A stretch of DNA of 64,000 nt from Lysobacterales bacterium (GTDB taxonomy: Bacteria > Pseudomonadota > Gammaproteobacteria > Xanthomonadales > Rhodanobacteraceae): the NCBI GenBank assembly GCA_017305055.1, contig JAFKMZ010000013.1, positions 1 to 64,000 on the forward strand, read 5' to 3'. The notes beneath the pieces were generated by a model. It saw nothing but the letters and a program-made list of their open reading frames with translations, searched no databases and was not told the origin of the DNA. Numbering within the stretch: position 1 is the stretch's first letter; the number at the start of each line of letters is the position of its first letter. The position numbers were made by a program, and so were the translations under genes. Shown in pieces: positions 36,438 to 45,902 of this stretch.

Positions 36438-37630
36438 AACGGGTGGCGGTGCTCGGCGCCACCGGCTCGATCGGCGGCAGCACGCTGGACGTCATTGCCC
36501 GTCACCCGGACGAATTTTGCGCCAGCGTGCTCACGGCATACCGCAACGTCGATGCACTGGTGGATTTGTGCAGGACGCACCGGCCGCAGCTGGCGATCAT
36601 CGCCGATCCGGCGCTGGAGTCCGAACTGGCGCGCAAGCTCGCCGCCGCAGGCGTGCCCTCCGGGACTGCGGCGGGGCCTGCGGCGATCACCGCTGCGGCC
36701 AGCAGCGACCTCGCCGACGTGGTGGTTGCCGCGATCGTCGGTGCGGCGGGACTGGAGTCGACGCTGGCTGCGGCGCGTGCTGGCAAGCGCCTGCTGCTGG
36801 CCAACAAGGAAGCGATCGTCATGGCCGGTCCCCTGCTGCTGGCGGCGGTGAAGGCCGGGGGCGGCATGCTGATTCCGCTGGATTCGGAGCACAACGCCAT
36901 CTTCCAGTGTCTGCCCCAGGATTGGCCGCTGGCCCAGGACAGCAATGCGCCCGACGGGCCGCGGGCTGTACGTCGCCTGATCCTGACCGCGTCAGGCGGG
37001 CCGTTTCGCGGCTGGACCCGTGAGCAGTTGCAGGCCGTCACCCCGGACCAGGCATGCGCGCACCCCAACTGGCGCATGGGCCGCAAGATCTCGGTCGATT
37101 CGGCCACGTTGATGAACAAGGGGCTCGAACTCATCGAGGCACACCACTTGTTTGGCATGCCGGCCGATGCCATCGACATCGTCGTCCACCCGCAGAGTCT
37201 GGTGCATTCGCTGGTGGAGTACGCCGACGGCTCGTTGCTGGCGCAGCTCGGGCTGCCAGACATGCGCACGGCCATCGCCGGCGCGCTGGCGTGGCCCGCG
37301 CGCATGACTTCGGGGGTCGGCTCGTTGGACCTGGCCGCGTGTGGGACGCTGGGTTTCGAGGCCCCTGACCGTCAGGTGTTCCGCTGCCTGGACCTGGCCA
37401 CGGCCGCGTTGCGCGCCGGCGGCGACAGCCCGGCGATCCTCAACGCCGCAAACGAGATCGCGGTGGCGGCCTTCCTGTCGGGCACGCTGCCGTTCCTGGG
37501 CATAGCCGATGTCGTGGAAAGCGTGCTTGCGGAACTGCCGGGCCAGGCCGTGGTCGATGTCGCGACGCTCCATGAACGGGATGCAACGGCGCGGGCTACG
37601 GCACGGCGCATCGTGCAGCACGCTTGCTGA
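36434..37630 (+). CDS. dxr: 1-deoxy-D-xylulose 5-phosphate reductoisomerase
   Basis: Dxr catalyses the NADPH-dependent committed step of the MEP isoprenoid pathway. The 398-residue product has the NADPH-binding GATGSIG (residues 8-14), the substrate and metal region [20 protein letters not shown], and [15 protein letters not shown]. Its start overlaps the cdsA stop by four bases. Confidence 0.97.
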   Translation: MKRVAVLGATGSIGGSTLDVIARHPDEFCASVLTAYRNVDALVDLCRTHRPQLAIIADPALESELARKLAAAGVPSGTAAGPAAITAAASSDLADVVVAAIVGAAGLESTLAAARAGKRLLLANKEAIVMAGPLLLAAVKAGGGMLIPLDSEHNAIFQCLPQDWPLAQDSNAPDGPRAVRRLILTASGGPFRGWTREQLQAVTPDQACAHPNWRMGRKISVDSATLMNKGLELIEAHHLFGMPADAIDIVVHPQSLVHSLVEYADGSLLAQLGLPDMRTAIAGALAWPARMTSGVGSLDLAACGTLGFEAPDRQVFRCLDLATAALRAGGDSPAILNAANEIAVAAFLSGTLPFLGIADVVESVLAELPGQAVVDVATLHERDATARATARRIVQHAC

Positions 37631-37670
37631 TATTCTGCTGGTCGCGATTTTCCCTCGAACCCGGTACGTG

Positions 37671-38960
37671 ATGACTCCTTTTCTAGGCTCGGTGTTCTGG
37701 TTGCTGGTGACGCTCGGCGTGCTGGTGACATTCCACGAATTCGGCCATTTCTGGGTGTGGAAGCGCACGGCGCGCGACGGCACGGAATACTGGATCTCGG
37801 CCATCCCGCTGGGCGGCTACGTAAAGATGCTGGACGCGCGGGAAGGCCCCGTGGATCCGGCCTTGCGCGACCAGGAATTCACCGGCAAGCCAATCTGGCA
37901 ACGCATCCTGATCGTGGCCGCCGGCCCCGGCTTCAACCTTCTGTTCACCATTCTGGCGTTCTGGGCCATGTTCATGCTCGGCCGACCCGACGTCGCGCCG
38001 GTGGTGGCGGCCACACCGCACAGCCTGGCCGCGGACGCCGGCGTGCGCAGCGGCGACCGCATCCTCGAGGTGAACGGCCGCAAGGTGCAGGCCTGGAGCG
38101 ACGCCATGGACGCGGTGGTCAACGGCATGCTCGGGCGCAGCCCGCTGCCGATGACCGTGCGCGACACCGACGGCCACACGCGCGAGCTGGTACTGCCGCT
38201 CGATCGCCTGCCCGCCGACGGCGCCATCGAGCAATACCTGCCCAAGCTCGGCCTGCAACCTGCGCCGCCCGCCGCCGTGGCGGCAACGGTGATGCCCGGA
38301 CAACCGGCGGCACTGGCCGGCATGCAGGCCGGCGACCGCGTACTCAGCGTGAATGGTCAACCGGTAACCGACTTCGTGGCCTTCGGCCAGCTGGTGCAGA
38401 CCGAGGCAGCGCGCTCACCGCAACTTGCCCTGGTGATCCGTCGCGGGACGCAAACCATCGACCTGACGGTCCGGGCCAAGTGGGAATCGCTGGCCGGCCA
38501 GCCCTCCAAATGGGTCATGGGTGTAGGGGCACCGCGGACCGAGGCGGTGACCGTACATTACGGCCCGCTCAAGGCAATGACGGCGTCGTTCGCCTCGACC
38601 TGGCGCAATACCGCGCAGACCTTCTCCATGCTGGGCAAGATGCTCAGCGGCGAGACCTCCACGCGCAACCTGTCCAGCGTGATCGGCATTGCCGCGGTGG
38701 CCAACACGTCGGCGCACATGGGCCTGGCGTGGTTCCTGCAGTTCCTTGCCGTGGTCTCGCTCAGCCTGGCCATCCTCAACATCCTGCCGATCCCGGTCCT
38801 GGATGGGGGACACCTCCTGTATTATGCGGTGGAATTGATCAAGGGCAGTCCGGTCAGCGAGAAGACCATGGTGGTGGGCCAGTACATCGGCATGGCGCTG
38901 TTGTTCACGTTGATGGGGCTGGCGTTCTACAACGATATCCAGCGCATGTTGTTGTCGTGA
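37671..38960 (+). CDS. rseP: site-2 protease RseP lacking the membrane-reentrant beta-loop
   Basis: RseP cleaves anti-sigma factor RseA inside the membrane in the sigma-E response and removes signal peptide remnants. The 429-residue product has HEFGH at 22-26, PDZ regions (for example ALAGMQAGDRVLSVNG) and the second active-site motif NILPIPVLDGG (D378). HEFGHFWV is followed at once by WKRTARDGTEY. E. coli RseP has 19 more residues here (its A30-L48, including RFSIGFG). The frame is intact on both sides, so this is a clean 57-base gap. The lost GFG belongs to the substrate-binding beta-loop, so activity may be changed. Confidence 0.93.
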   Translation: MTPFLGSVFWLLVTLGVLVTFHEFGHFWVWKRTARDGTEYWISAIPLGGYVKMLDAREGPVDPALRDQEFTGKPIWQRILIVAAGPGFNLLFTILAFWAMFMLGRPDVAPVVAATPHSLAADAGVRSGDRILEVNGRKVQAWSDAMDAVVNGMLGRSPLPMTVRDTDGHTRELVLPLDRLPADGAIEQYLPKLGLQPAPPAAVAATVMPGQPAALAGMQAGDRVLSVNGQPVTDFVAFGQLVQTEAARSPQLALVIRRGTQTIDLTVRAKWESLAGQPSKWVMGVGAPRTEAVTVHYGPLKAMTASFASTWRNTAQTFSMLGKMLSGETSTRNLSSVIGIAAVANTSAHMGLAWFLQFLAVVSLSLAILNILPIPVLDGGHLLYYAVELIKGSPVSEKTMVVGQYIGMALLFTLMGLAFYNDIQRMLLS

Positions 38961-39153
38961 GCTTGCGCACGTACCATTTCCCGTCCGCTGGCCGCAGCAT
39001 CGGCGCGCCCGACGGGTCGCATCGAGCCGGCGTGCCGCACCGCATGCCACATCGTGGAGCCACCTCGCCTCGACGGCGGCGTGGCGCTCCGCCTCATTCA
39101 ACGCCCGGGTTGGCCGCAGCGGTTGGCTTGGCGAAAATCCCACGGAATCAACG

Positions 39154-41574
39154 ATGAAGCGTATTGCCGCGCTGATGCTGCTCGCCTCGCTGTCCGCGAA
39201 CACATTCGCGTTCCAGCCGTTTGTCGCCTCGGATATCCGCATCGACGGCCTGAGCCGGATCACCGCCGGCACGGTGCTCAATTACCTGCCGCTGAGCAAG
39301 GGCGACCGGGTCACCGATGCCAGCGTGCAGCGGGCCATCCGCGCGCTGTACCAGACCAAGTTCTTCACCGACGTGCAGATGGACCGCGAGGGCGACATCC
39401 TGGTGATCAAGGTGGTCGAGCGGCCGTCCATCGCCAAACTCACCATCCGCGGCAACAAGGACATCAAGACCGACGAGCTGAAGAAGGGCTTGAAGGGCAT
39501 CGGCCTGGCCGAGGGCGAGACCTTCGACCGCCTGGCCCTGGACAATGTGCAGCAGGAACTGGTCCGCCAGTACTACAACCGCGGCAAATACAACGTCTCG
39601 GTCGACCCGCACGTGGTCCAGCTGGACCGCAACCGCGTCGCCATCGACATCGAGATCCGCGAGGGCAAGGCCTCCAAGATCCAGGAGATCAACATCGTCG
39701 GCAACCACGCCTTCAGCGACAAGCAGATCCGCGACGACTTCGAGTCGAACACGCCGGGCTGGCTGTCGTGGTACTCCAAGGATGACCAGTACTCACGCGA
39801 GAAGCTGTCCGGTGACCTGCAGAAGCTGCAGTCGTACTACATGGACCGCGGCTACGCCGACTTCACCGTGGACTCCACCCAGGTGAGCATCTCGCCGGAC
39901 AAGCGCAACATGTACATCGATGCCAACATCAAGGAAGGCGAGGTCTACACGGTTTCCGAGGTCAAGCTGCTCGGCAAGCTGGTGCTGCCGGAGGCCACGC
40001 TGCGCCAGCTGGTGTTCCTGAAGGCGGGCGACACCTTCAACCGCGCCGCCATCGAGAACAGCACCAAGGCCATCAAGGCGGTCATGTCCAACATCGGCTA
40101 TGCCTACGCCAAGGTGACGCCCATCCCGAAGCTGGACAAGGACAAGCGCACGGTCGAGGTGACCCTGTACGTCGAGCCGGGTGATCGCGTGTACGTGCGG
40201 CGTGTGGTGTTCTCCGGCAACACGCGCACCGAGGACAACGTGCTGCGCCGCGAGATGCGCCAGCTGGAAGGCTCCTGGTATTCGCAGGCGGCGCTGGACC
40301 GGTCGAAGACGCGCCTGATGCGGCTCGGCTATTTCAAGACCGTCGACATCGACAAGAAGCTGGTGCCCGGCACCACCGACCAGGTCGACGTGACGGTCAA
40401 GGTCGAGGAGCAGTCCGCCGGCAGCATGCAGTTCGGCATCGGCTATTCCCAGTACGCCGGGTTGATCCTCAACGCGTCGGTGTCACAGAACAACCTGTTC
40501 GGCACCGGCGACAGCGTATCGGTGAGTGGCGAGCGCAGCACCTACTACACGCGCTTCGGGGTCAGCTACTACAACCCCTACCTCACCGACAACGGCATCG
40601 GCATCGGCTACAACGCGACGTTGTCCAAGACCGACTACGGCAACACCGATTTCGCCAATTACGCCACCAGCATGAAGAGCTTCTCCTCCTACCTTGGCAT
40701 ACCGATCAGCGAAACTGACGGCCTGCGCGTCGGCCTGGGGATCAGCAGCAACAAGGTCAACCTGATACCCGGCTTCACCCCGCAGGTGCTGATGGACTAC
40801 CAGGACCAGATCGGCTACAAGACCATCCACTCCTGGACCGGCACGCTGGGCTGGAACCACGACACCCGTGACCAGTACTGGGCCCCGAGCCGCGGCGGCC
40901 TGATGTCCGTGACCGCCGATATCGCCATGCCCGGCTCCACCGTGCAGTACTGGAAGTTGAGCACCGAGGCCAACCATTACTGGCGGGTCGGCGGCGGCTT
41001 CGTGCTGTACCTGGACGGCCAGGTCGGCTACGGCAAGACCTATGGTGGCAACGGCATCAGCGACGCCCAGCTCGCCACCTTGCAGGCCAATGCCGTGGCT
41101 GCCGACCCATCGCACGTCATCACCGACATGCGCAGCGACCTGCCGTTCTGGCAGAACTACTATTCCGGCGGCGTGCGTGACGTGCGCGGCTTCCAGGACA
41201 ACACACTGGGCCCGCGCGTGTGCATTGCTCCGGGCGCGGTGGCCAATGCCAGCGGCTTGTGCCCGCTGGGCTACTATTCGCAGCCGATCGGCGGCGCGTT
41301 CAAGGTGCTGGGCACGGCGCAGGTCTTCATCCCGCTGCCATTTCTCAAGAACGTCAACACCGCGCGCGTGTCCTGGTTCGTGGACGTCGGCAACGCCTAC
41401 AGGAACTTCAAGAGCTTCGATGCCAGCACCCTGCGCGCGTCCACCGGCGTGGCGCTGCAGTGGCAGGCGCCGATCGGGCCGCTGATCATCAGCCTGGCGG
41501 TGCCGTTCCGCGACCAGCCGCAGGACCGGCACTACCAGGAGCGCATCCAGTTCACCTTTGGCAGCCAGTTCTAA
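39154..41574 (+). CDS. bamA: outer membrane protein assembly factor BamA
   Basis: BamA is the core of the BAM complex that folds beta-barrel proteins into the outer membrane. The 806-residue product has a signal peptide (about residues 1-19), five POTRA domains to about residue 420 and an Omp85 barrel. The loop-6 motif is DVRGFQDN, and the last residue is phenylalanine. Two cysteines in the extracellular loop (in RVCIAPG and SGLCPLG) can form a disulfide, as in E. coli. The next gene is lpxD directly; no skp gene intervenes. Confidence 0.97.
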   Translation: MKRIAALMLLASLSANTFAFQPFVASDIRIDGLSRITAGTVLNYLPLSKGDRVTDASVQRAIRALYQTKFFTDVQMDREGDILVIKVVERPSIAKLTIRGNKDIKTDELKKGLKGIGLAEGETFDRLALDNVQQELVRQYYNRGKYNVSVDPHVVQLDRNRVAIDIEIREGKASKIQEINIVGNHAFSDKQIRDDFESNTPGWLSWYSKDDQYSREKLSGDLQKLQSYYMDRGYADFTVDSTQVSISPDKRNMYIDANIKEGEVYTVSEVKLLGKLVLPEATLRQLVFLKAGDTFNRAAIENSTKAIKAVMSNIGYAYAKVTPIPKLDKDKRTVEVTLYVEPGDRVYVRRVVFSGNTRTEDNVLRREMRQLEGSWYSQAALDRSKTRLMRLGYFKTVDIDKKLVPGTTDQVDVTVKVEEQSAGSMQFGIGYSQYAGLILNASVSQNNLFGTGDSVSVSGERSTYYTRFGVSYYNPYLTDNGIGIGYNATLSKTDYGNTDFANYATSMKSFSSYLGIPISETDGLRVGLGISSNKVNLIPGFTPQVLMDYQDQIGYKTIHSWTGTLGWNHDTRDQYWAPSRGGLMSVTADIAMPGSTVQYWKLSTEANHYWRVGGGFVLYLDGQVGYGKTYGGNGISDAQLATLQANAVAADPSHVITDMRSDLPFWQNYYSGGVRDVRGFQDNTLGPRVCIAPGAVANASGLCPLGYYSQPIGGAFKVLGTAQVFIPLPFLKNVNTARVSWFVDVGNAYRNFKSFDASTLRASTGVALQWQAPIGPLIISLAVPFRDQPQDRHYQERIQFTFGSQF

Positions 41575-41629
41575 CCGCATCGGGCGTGGCCGCACCGCGC
41601 CCGGTGCCGCAACACGGAGCGCTCAAGCC

Positions 41630-42655
41630 ATGGACACGTCCTACCGGGTGGCCGAGTTGGCCACGCAATTCCAACTGCGCCTGCACGGCGACGGGGCGGT
41701 CCGCATCACCGGGGTGAACACGCTGGCCAAGGCCACACCCAGCCAAGTGGCCTTCATCGCCAGCGCAAGCTACCTGCCGCAACTCGCCGCCACCCGCGCC
41801 GGCGCGGTGGTGCTCGACGCCGGACATCTCGCAGCCTGCCCACGACCGGCTCTGGTCGCCGCCAACCCGCATGCGGCGTTCGCGCGCATCGCGGCGCTGT
41901 TCGAGCACGCTGCTCCCGTCGTCCCGGGCATCCACGCGAGTGCCGTCATTGCCGCCAGTGCCGAGGTGGATGCCACGGCAAGTGTCGGTCCCGGCTGCGT
42001 GGTGGGCGAGCGGGTGCGCATCGGCGCCGGGGTCGTGCTCGGCCCGCACTGCATCCTTGGCGACGACTGCAGCGTCGGCGCCGGCACCCGGCTGGTGGCC
42101 CGGGTTACCCTGGTCACCCGTGTCCACCTGGGAGCCAGGGTGCTGATCCACCCCGGCGCCGTGCTGGGCGCCGATGGCTTCGGCCTGGCCTTCGAGCGCG
42201 ACCATTGGCTGAAGGTGCCGCAGCTGGGTGGCGTGCGCGTCGGCGACGATTGCGAGATCGGTGCCAACACCACGATCGACCGCGGCGCGCTGGAAGACAC
42301 CGTGCTGGAGGAGGACGTGCGCCTGGACAACCTGATCCAGATCGCGCACAACGTGCATATCGGCGCGCATACCGCGATGGCCGGCTGCGCAGCCGTGGCC
42401 GGCAGCGCCAGGATCGGGCGCTACTGCATGATCGGTGGCAATGCCGGCGTGCTGGGCCATCTGGAGCTGGCAGACCGGGTTACCATTACCGCCAAGAGCC
42501 TGGTCACACATTCCATCCGCGAACCAGGAGAATATTCATCGGGCGTGCCACTGCAGGACAACCGGCACTGGCGCAGGAACGCTGCCCGCTTCAAGCATCT
42601 GGACGAATTCGCACGCCGCCTCTCGGCGATCGAAAAGGACCGCAACAATGAGTGA
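41630..42655 (+). CDS. lpxD: UDP-3-O-(3-hydroxyacyl)glucosamine N-acyltransferase
   Basis: LpxD adds the second hydroxyacyl chain in lipid A synthesis. The 341-residue product has an N-terminal uridine-binding domain, a left-handed beta-helix of hexapeptide repeats from about residue 100, and catalytic H240 in IQIAHNVHIG. The start at 41630 gives the normal family length. Its 3' end overlaps fabZ by eight bases. Confidence 0.96.
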   Translation: MDTSYRVAELATQFQLRLHGDGAVRITGVNTLAKATPSQVAFIASASYLPQLAATRAGAVVLDAGHLAACPRPALVAANPHAAFARIAALFEHAAPVVPGIHASAVIAASAEVDATASVGPGCVVGERVRIGAGVVLGPHCILGDDCSVGAGTRLVARVTLVTRVHLGARVLIHPGAVLGADGFGLAFERDHWLKVPQLGGVRVGDDCEIGANTTIDRGALEDTVLEEDVRLDNLIQIAHNVHIGAHTAMAGCAAVAGSARIGRYCMIGGNAGVLGHLELADRVTITAKSLVTHSIREPGEYSSGVPLQDNRHWRRNAARFKHLDEFARRLSAIEKDRNNE

Positions 42656-43121
42656 ACCAACCGCAGGCTTGTCCATGCCGGTCACCGTGGAGCAGATCAA
42701 GGAGCTGCTGCCGCACCGTTTTCCGTTCCTGCTGGTGGACCGGGTGGTGGAGCTGGTGCCGGATGTCAGCGTGGCTGCGATCAAGAATGTCACCTTCAAC
42801 GAGCCGTTTTTCCAGGGCCATTTCCAGAACCACTCGGTGATGCCGGGTGTGCTCATCATCGAGGCCATGGCGCAGGCCGCCGGCCTGCTCACCCAGCTCA
42901 GCAACCGCATCAAGGGCAATGACGACAAGCCGTTCTTCTACCTGGTCAAGGTCGACAATGCACGCTTCAGCGCCATGGTCACGCCAGGCGACCAGCTGCG
43001 CCTCGAGGTGGCCCAGAAACGCGTGATGCGCGGCATGGGCCTGTTCGTCGCGCGGGCGAGCGTGGACGGCAGGGAAGTGGCCAGCTGCGAATTGATGTGC
43101 GCGGCCAGGACTGCCCAGTGA
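42648..43121 (+). CDS. fabZ: 3-hydroxyacyl-[acyl-carrier-protein] dehydratase FabZ
   Basis: FabZ dehydrates 3-hydroxyacyl-ACP and so competes with LpxA for its substrate, balancing fatty acid and lipid A synthesis. The 157-residue hot-dog protein has [14 protein letters not shown], catalytic H58 in FFQGHFQ and E72 in [10 protein letters not shown] at 42648 is used; an internal ATG at codon 10 is possible. It overlaps both neighbours. Confidence 0.97.
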   Translation: MSEPTAGLSMPVTVEQIKELLPHRFPFLLVDRVVELVPDVSVAAIKNVTFNEPFFQGHFQNHSVMPGVLIIEAMAQAAGLLTQLSNRIKGNDDKPFFYLVKVDNARFSAMVTPGDQLRLEVAQKRVMRGMGLFVARASVDGREVASCELMCAARTAQ

Positions 43122-43891
43122 TCCATCCCAGCGCACAGATCGACCCGGCGGCCGTGATCGGCAAGGGCGTCAGCATTGGCGCCTATACCGTCATCGGCGC
43201 CGACGTCGAAATCGGCGAGGGCACGGTTATCGGCGCTCACGTGGTCATCGAGGGTCCCACGCGCATCGGCCGCGACAACCGCATCACCCAGTTCGCCTCG
43301 CTCGGAGGTGATCCACAGGACAAGAAATTCGCAGGCGAGCGCACCGAGCTCATCATCGGCGACCGCAACCTGATCCGCGAATTCGTCACCATCAACCGCG
43401 GCACGCGGGGTGGCGGCGGTATCACCCGCCTGGGCGACGACAACTGGGTGCTGGCCTACGTGCACATTGCCCACGACTGCCAGATCGGCAGCCATGTGGT
43501 GTTCTCCAACTATTCGGCCCTGGCCGGGCATGTGGAGATCGGTGACTGGACGATATTGTCCGGCTACTCGGGCGTGCACCAGTTCTGCAAGGTCGGCGTC
43601 CATGCCTTCATCGGCATGGGTTGCCTGGTGGGCAACGACGTGCTGCCGTTCGTGACCATGGCCAACGACCAGCATGGACGGCCACGCGGCATCAACAGCG
43701 AGGGACTCAAGCGCCGCGGCTTCGATGCCGAGCGGATTGCCGCCATCAAGCGCGCCTATCGCACACTCTACATGGCCGGCTTGCCGCTGCCCGAGGCCCG
43801 CGCACAGCTCGCCGCGCAGGCGCGGGACAATGCCGACGTGCGCCTCATGCTGGCGTTCGTCGAACGCAGCGAGCGCGCGCTCGCGCGCTGA
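43118..43891 (+). CDS. lpxA: UDP-N-acetylglucosamine acyltransferase LpxA
   Basis: LpxA starts lipid A synthesis by acylating UDP-GlcNAc. The GTG at 43118 is chosen because homologues begin IHP-x-A and it overlaps the fabZ stop (GTGA). This gives 257 residues. The hexapeptide beta-helix holds catalytic H119 in YVHIAHDC, and the C-terminal helical domain includes [11 protein letters not shown]. Its stop overlaps the lpxB start (TGATG). Confidence 0.96.
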   Translation: MIHPSAQIDPAAVIGKGVSIGAYTVIGADVEIGEGTVIGAHVVIEGPTRIGRDNRITQFASLGGDPQDKKFAGERTELIIGDRNLIREFVTINRGTRGGGGITRLGDDNWVLAYVHIAHDCQIGSHVVFSNYSALAGHVEIGDWTILSGYSGVHQFCKVGVHAFIGMGCLVGNDVLPFVTMANDQHGRPRGINSEGLKRRGFDAERIAAIKRAYRTLYMAGLPLPEARAQLAAQARDNADVRLMLAFVERSERALAR

Positions 43892-45183
43892 TGGCACACC
43901 AGGCCACGCCCGGCAAGCGGGACCCCGCGGCACCAGCGGAGCCGACCATGGACAGCACGGACGCCGCGCGCACCGCGGCTGGCGGGCCGCATGCACCACT
44001 GATCGCGATCCTGGCCGGTGAGGACTCGGGCGACCTGCTGGGCGCCGAGTTGATCGCCGCCCTGCGCCAACGCTGTCCCACGGCGCGCTTCGTCGGCATC
44101 GGCGGCAGGCACATGCGCGCGCAGGGCTGCACCTGCTGGTATGACATTGGCGAGCTCTCACTGTTCGGCTTGAGCGAGGTCGTCGGCCACCTGCCGCGCC
44201 TGCTGCGGCTGCGCCGGGACCTGGTGCGGCGCCTGCTTGCCGCCCGCCCGGCGGTCGTGGTCGGCATCGACGCACCGGATTTCAACCTCGGCGTGGAACG
44301 GCGCCTGAAACGCGCAGGGATGCGCACCGTGCACTACGTCAGCCCCTCGGTATGGGCCTGGCGCGAACAGCGGGCGCGCAAGATCAGCCGCAGCGCGGAC
44401 CGCGTGCTGTGCCTGTTCCCGATGGAGCCAGCCATCTATGCGCGTTACGGCGTGGATGCGCGTTTCGTCGGCCACCCGCTGGCTGACCGTTTCGCGCTGG
44501 TCGCCGACCGAGCGGCGGCCCGGCAGGCGCTGCAACTGCCCACACAGTGCCCGGTGCTGGCGGTATTGCCCGGCAGCCGATCTTCCGAGCTGGCCCGCCT
44601 GGGACGGATTTTCCTCGATGCCGCGGCCAAGGTCGGTGCCGACCTGCCCGGGTTGCGCGTGGTGATACCCGCCGCCAATGCAGCGTTGCACGCCCAGTTG
44701 GTGGCACTGCTGGCACGGGCGCCACGCATGGAGCACGCCCCACTGCTCATCGAAGGCCATGCGCAGCAGGCCATGCTGGCCGCCGACGCGGTGTTGCTGG
44801 CATCAGGCACGGCGACGCTGGAAGCCATGCTGGCCAAGCGGCCCATGGTGGTCGGCTACCGCGTGGCCCCGTCGAGCTATTTCCTGGCGCGTGCGCTGGG
44901 CATGCTGAAGACCAACATCTACGCCCTGCCGAACATCCTCGCCCGTGCCGGCGGTCAGGCTGGCGCTCCGCTGGTTCCCGAATTGATGCAGGATCGGTGC
45001 ACGGCGGGGAATCTCGCCGCCGCCACCCTGGAGCTGTTCCGCGACAGTGCGCGGCGGACACACATCGTGGAGTGCTTCGAGCAGTTGCACCGCGAGCTCA
45101 AGGGCAGCGCCCAGGGCAGCGCCGCCGAGCGCGCCGCCGACGCGGTCATTGAACTGCTGGGGGCCCCGAATGCCGGGGCGTGA
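43891..45183 (+). CDS. lpxB: lipid A disaccharide synthase
   Basis: LpxB condenses UDP-2,3-diacylglucosamine with lipid X into the lipid A disaccharide. The product has [14 protein letters not shown] near residue 40, [15 protein letters not shown] and [10 protein letters not shown], all typical of this GT-B enzyme. With the ATG at 43891 it has 430 residues, about 30 before the fold. A second ATG at 43948 would shorten that hydrophilic lead. It is coupled to lpxA and rnhB. Confidence 0.95.
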   Translation: MAHQATPGKRDPAAPAEPTMDSTDAARTAAGGPHAPLIAILAGEDSGDLLGAELIAALRQRCPTARFVGIGGRHMRAQGCTCWYDIGELSLFGLSEVVGHLPRLLRLRRDLVRRLLAARPAVVVGIDAPDFNLGVERRLKRAGMRTVHYVSPSVWAWREQRARKISRSADRVLCLFPMEPAIYARYGVDARFVGHPLADRFALVADRAAARQALQLPTQCPVLAVLPGSRSSELARLGRIFLDAAAKVGADLPGLRVVIPAANAALHAQLVALLARAPRMEHAPLLIEGHAQQAMLAADAVLLASGTATLEAMLAKRPMVVGYRVAPSSYFLARALGMLKTNIYALPNILARAGGQAGAPLVPELMQDRCTAGNLAAATLELFRDSARRTHIVECFEQLHRELKGSAQGSAAERAADAVIELLGAPNAGA

Positions 45184-45187
45184 GGGC

Positions 45188-45841
45188 ATGCCGCCACGGC
45201 GCCCCGCCGCGCGTCCTGCCGGCGCCAGCCAGCGACTGGTCGCCGGCGTCGACGAGGCCGGCCGCGGGCCGCTTGCCGGCCCACTGGCCGTCGCCGCAGT
45301 CATTCTCGACCAGGATCGACCGGTCGACGGCCTGGACGACTCCAAGAAGCTGAGCCCCGCCCGCCGCGAGGCCCTGTACGCGCACATCGTCGCCAGCGCG
45401 CGGGCCTGGAGCGTGGTGCTCGTCGAGGTGGAGGAGATCGACCGCATCAATATCCTGCAGGCCACCCTGGCTGGCATGAGCCGTGCCGTGCGTGCCCTGG
45501 GCGTGGCCGCCGAGGAGGCCTGGATCGACGGCAACCAGCTGCCACGCGACCTGCCCTGCCCGGGCCACACCATCGTCGGCGGCGATGCACTGGAACCGGC
45601 GATCAGCGCGGCCTCCATCATCGCCAAGGTGACCCGCGACCGGCTGATGACCGCGCTGGACGCCGCATGGCCGGGGTATGGCTTCGCACTGCACAAGGGC
45701 TACGCCACCCGCCTGCACCTGGAGGCGCTCGGGCGGCTGGGCCCGTGCCCGCTGCACCGCCAGAGCTTTGCCCCGGTGCGCGCGGCACTCACCCAGCTGT
45801 CGCTGTTTCCTGGCGACACGCAAGCCGCGGTCGAGGTTTGA
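45188..45841 (+). CDS. rnhB: ribonuclease HII
   Basis: RNase HII removes RNA from RNA-DNA hybrids, including single ribonucleotides. The product has the catalytic [22 protein letters not shown] and [13 protein letters not shown] motifs. ATG at 45188 gives 217 residues; ATG at 45170, inside lpxB, is an alternative. It sits between lpxB and dnaE in the usual order. Confidence 0.95.
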   Translation: MPPRRPAARPAGASQRLVAGVDEAGRGPLAGPLAVAAVILDQDRPVDGLDDSKKLSPARREALYAHIVASARAWSVVLVEVEEIDRINILQATLAGMSRAVRALGVAAEEAWIDGNQLPRDLPCPGHTIVGGDALEPAISAASIIAKVTRDRLMTALDAAWPGYGFALHKGYATRLHLEALGRLGPCPLHRQSFAPVRAALTQLSLFPGDTQAAVEV

Positions 45842-45902
45842 GGGTGGATTCCGGATGCCGCGCTTGTCGCCACCGGACCCGCCGGGTAGCGTGTCAGATC
45901 GC

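Noticed and set aside
37671..38960. rseP as a frameshifted pseudogene
   Set aside because: The frame is continuous from ATG to stop and all catalytic motifs are present. The change is a gap of a multiple of three bases, not a frameshift.
45855..45902. Longer dnaE start at the ATG near 45855
   Set aside because: The added residues are low-complexity and lack family similarity; homologues begin just before the IHLHLHSEYS block, consistent with 45903.
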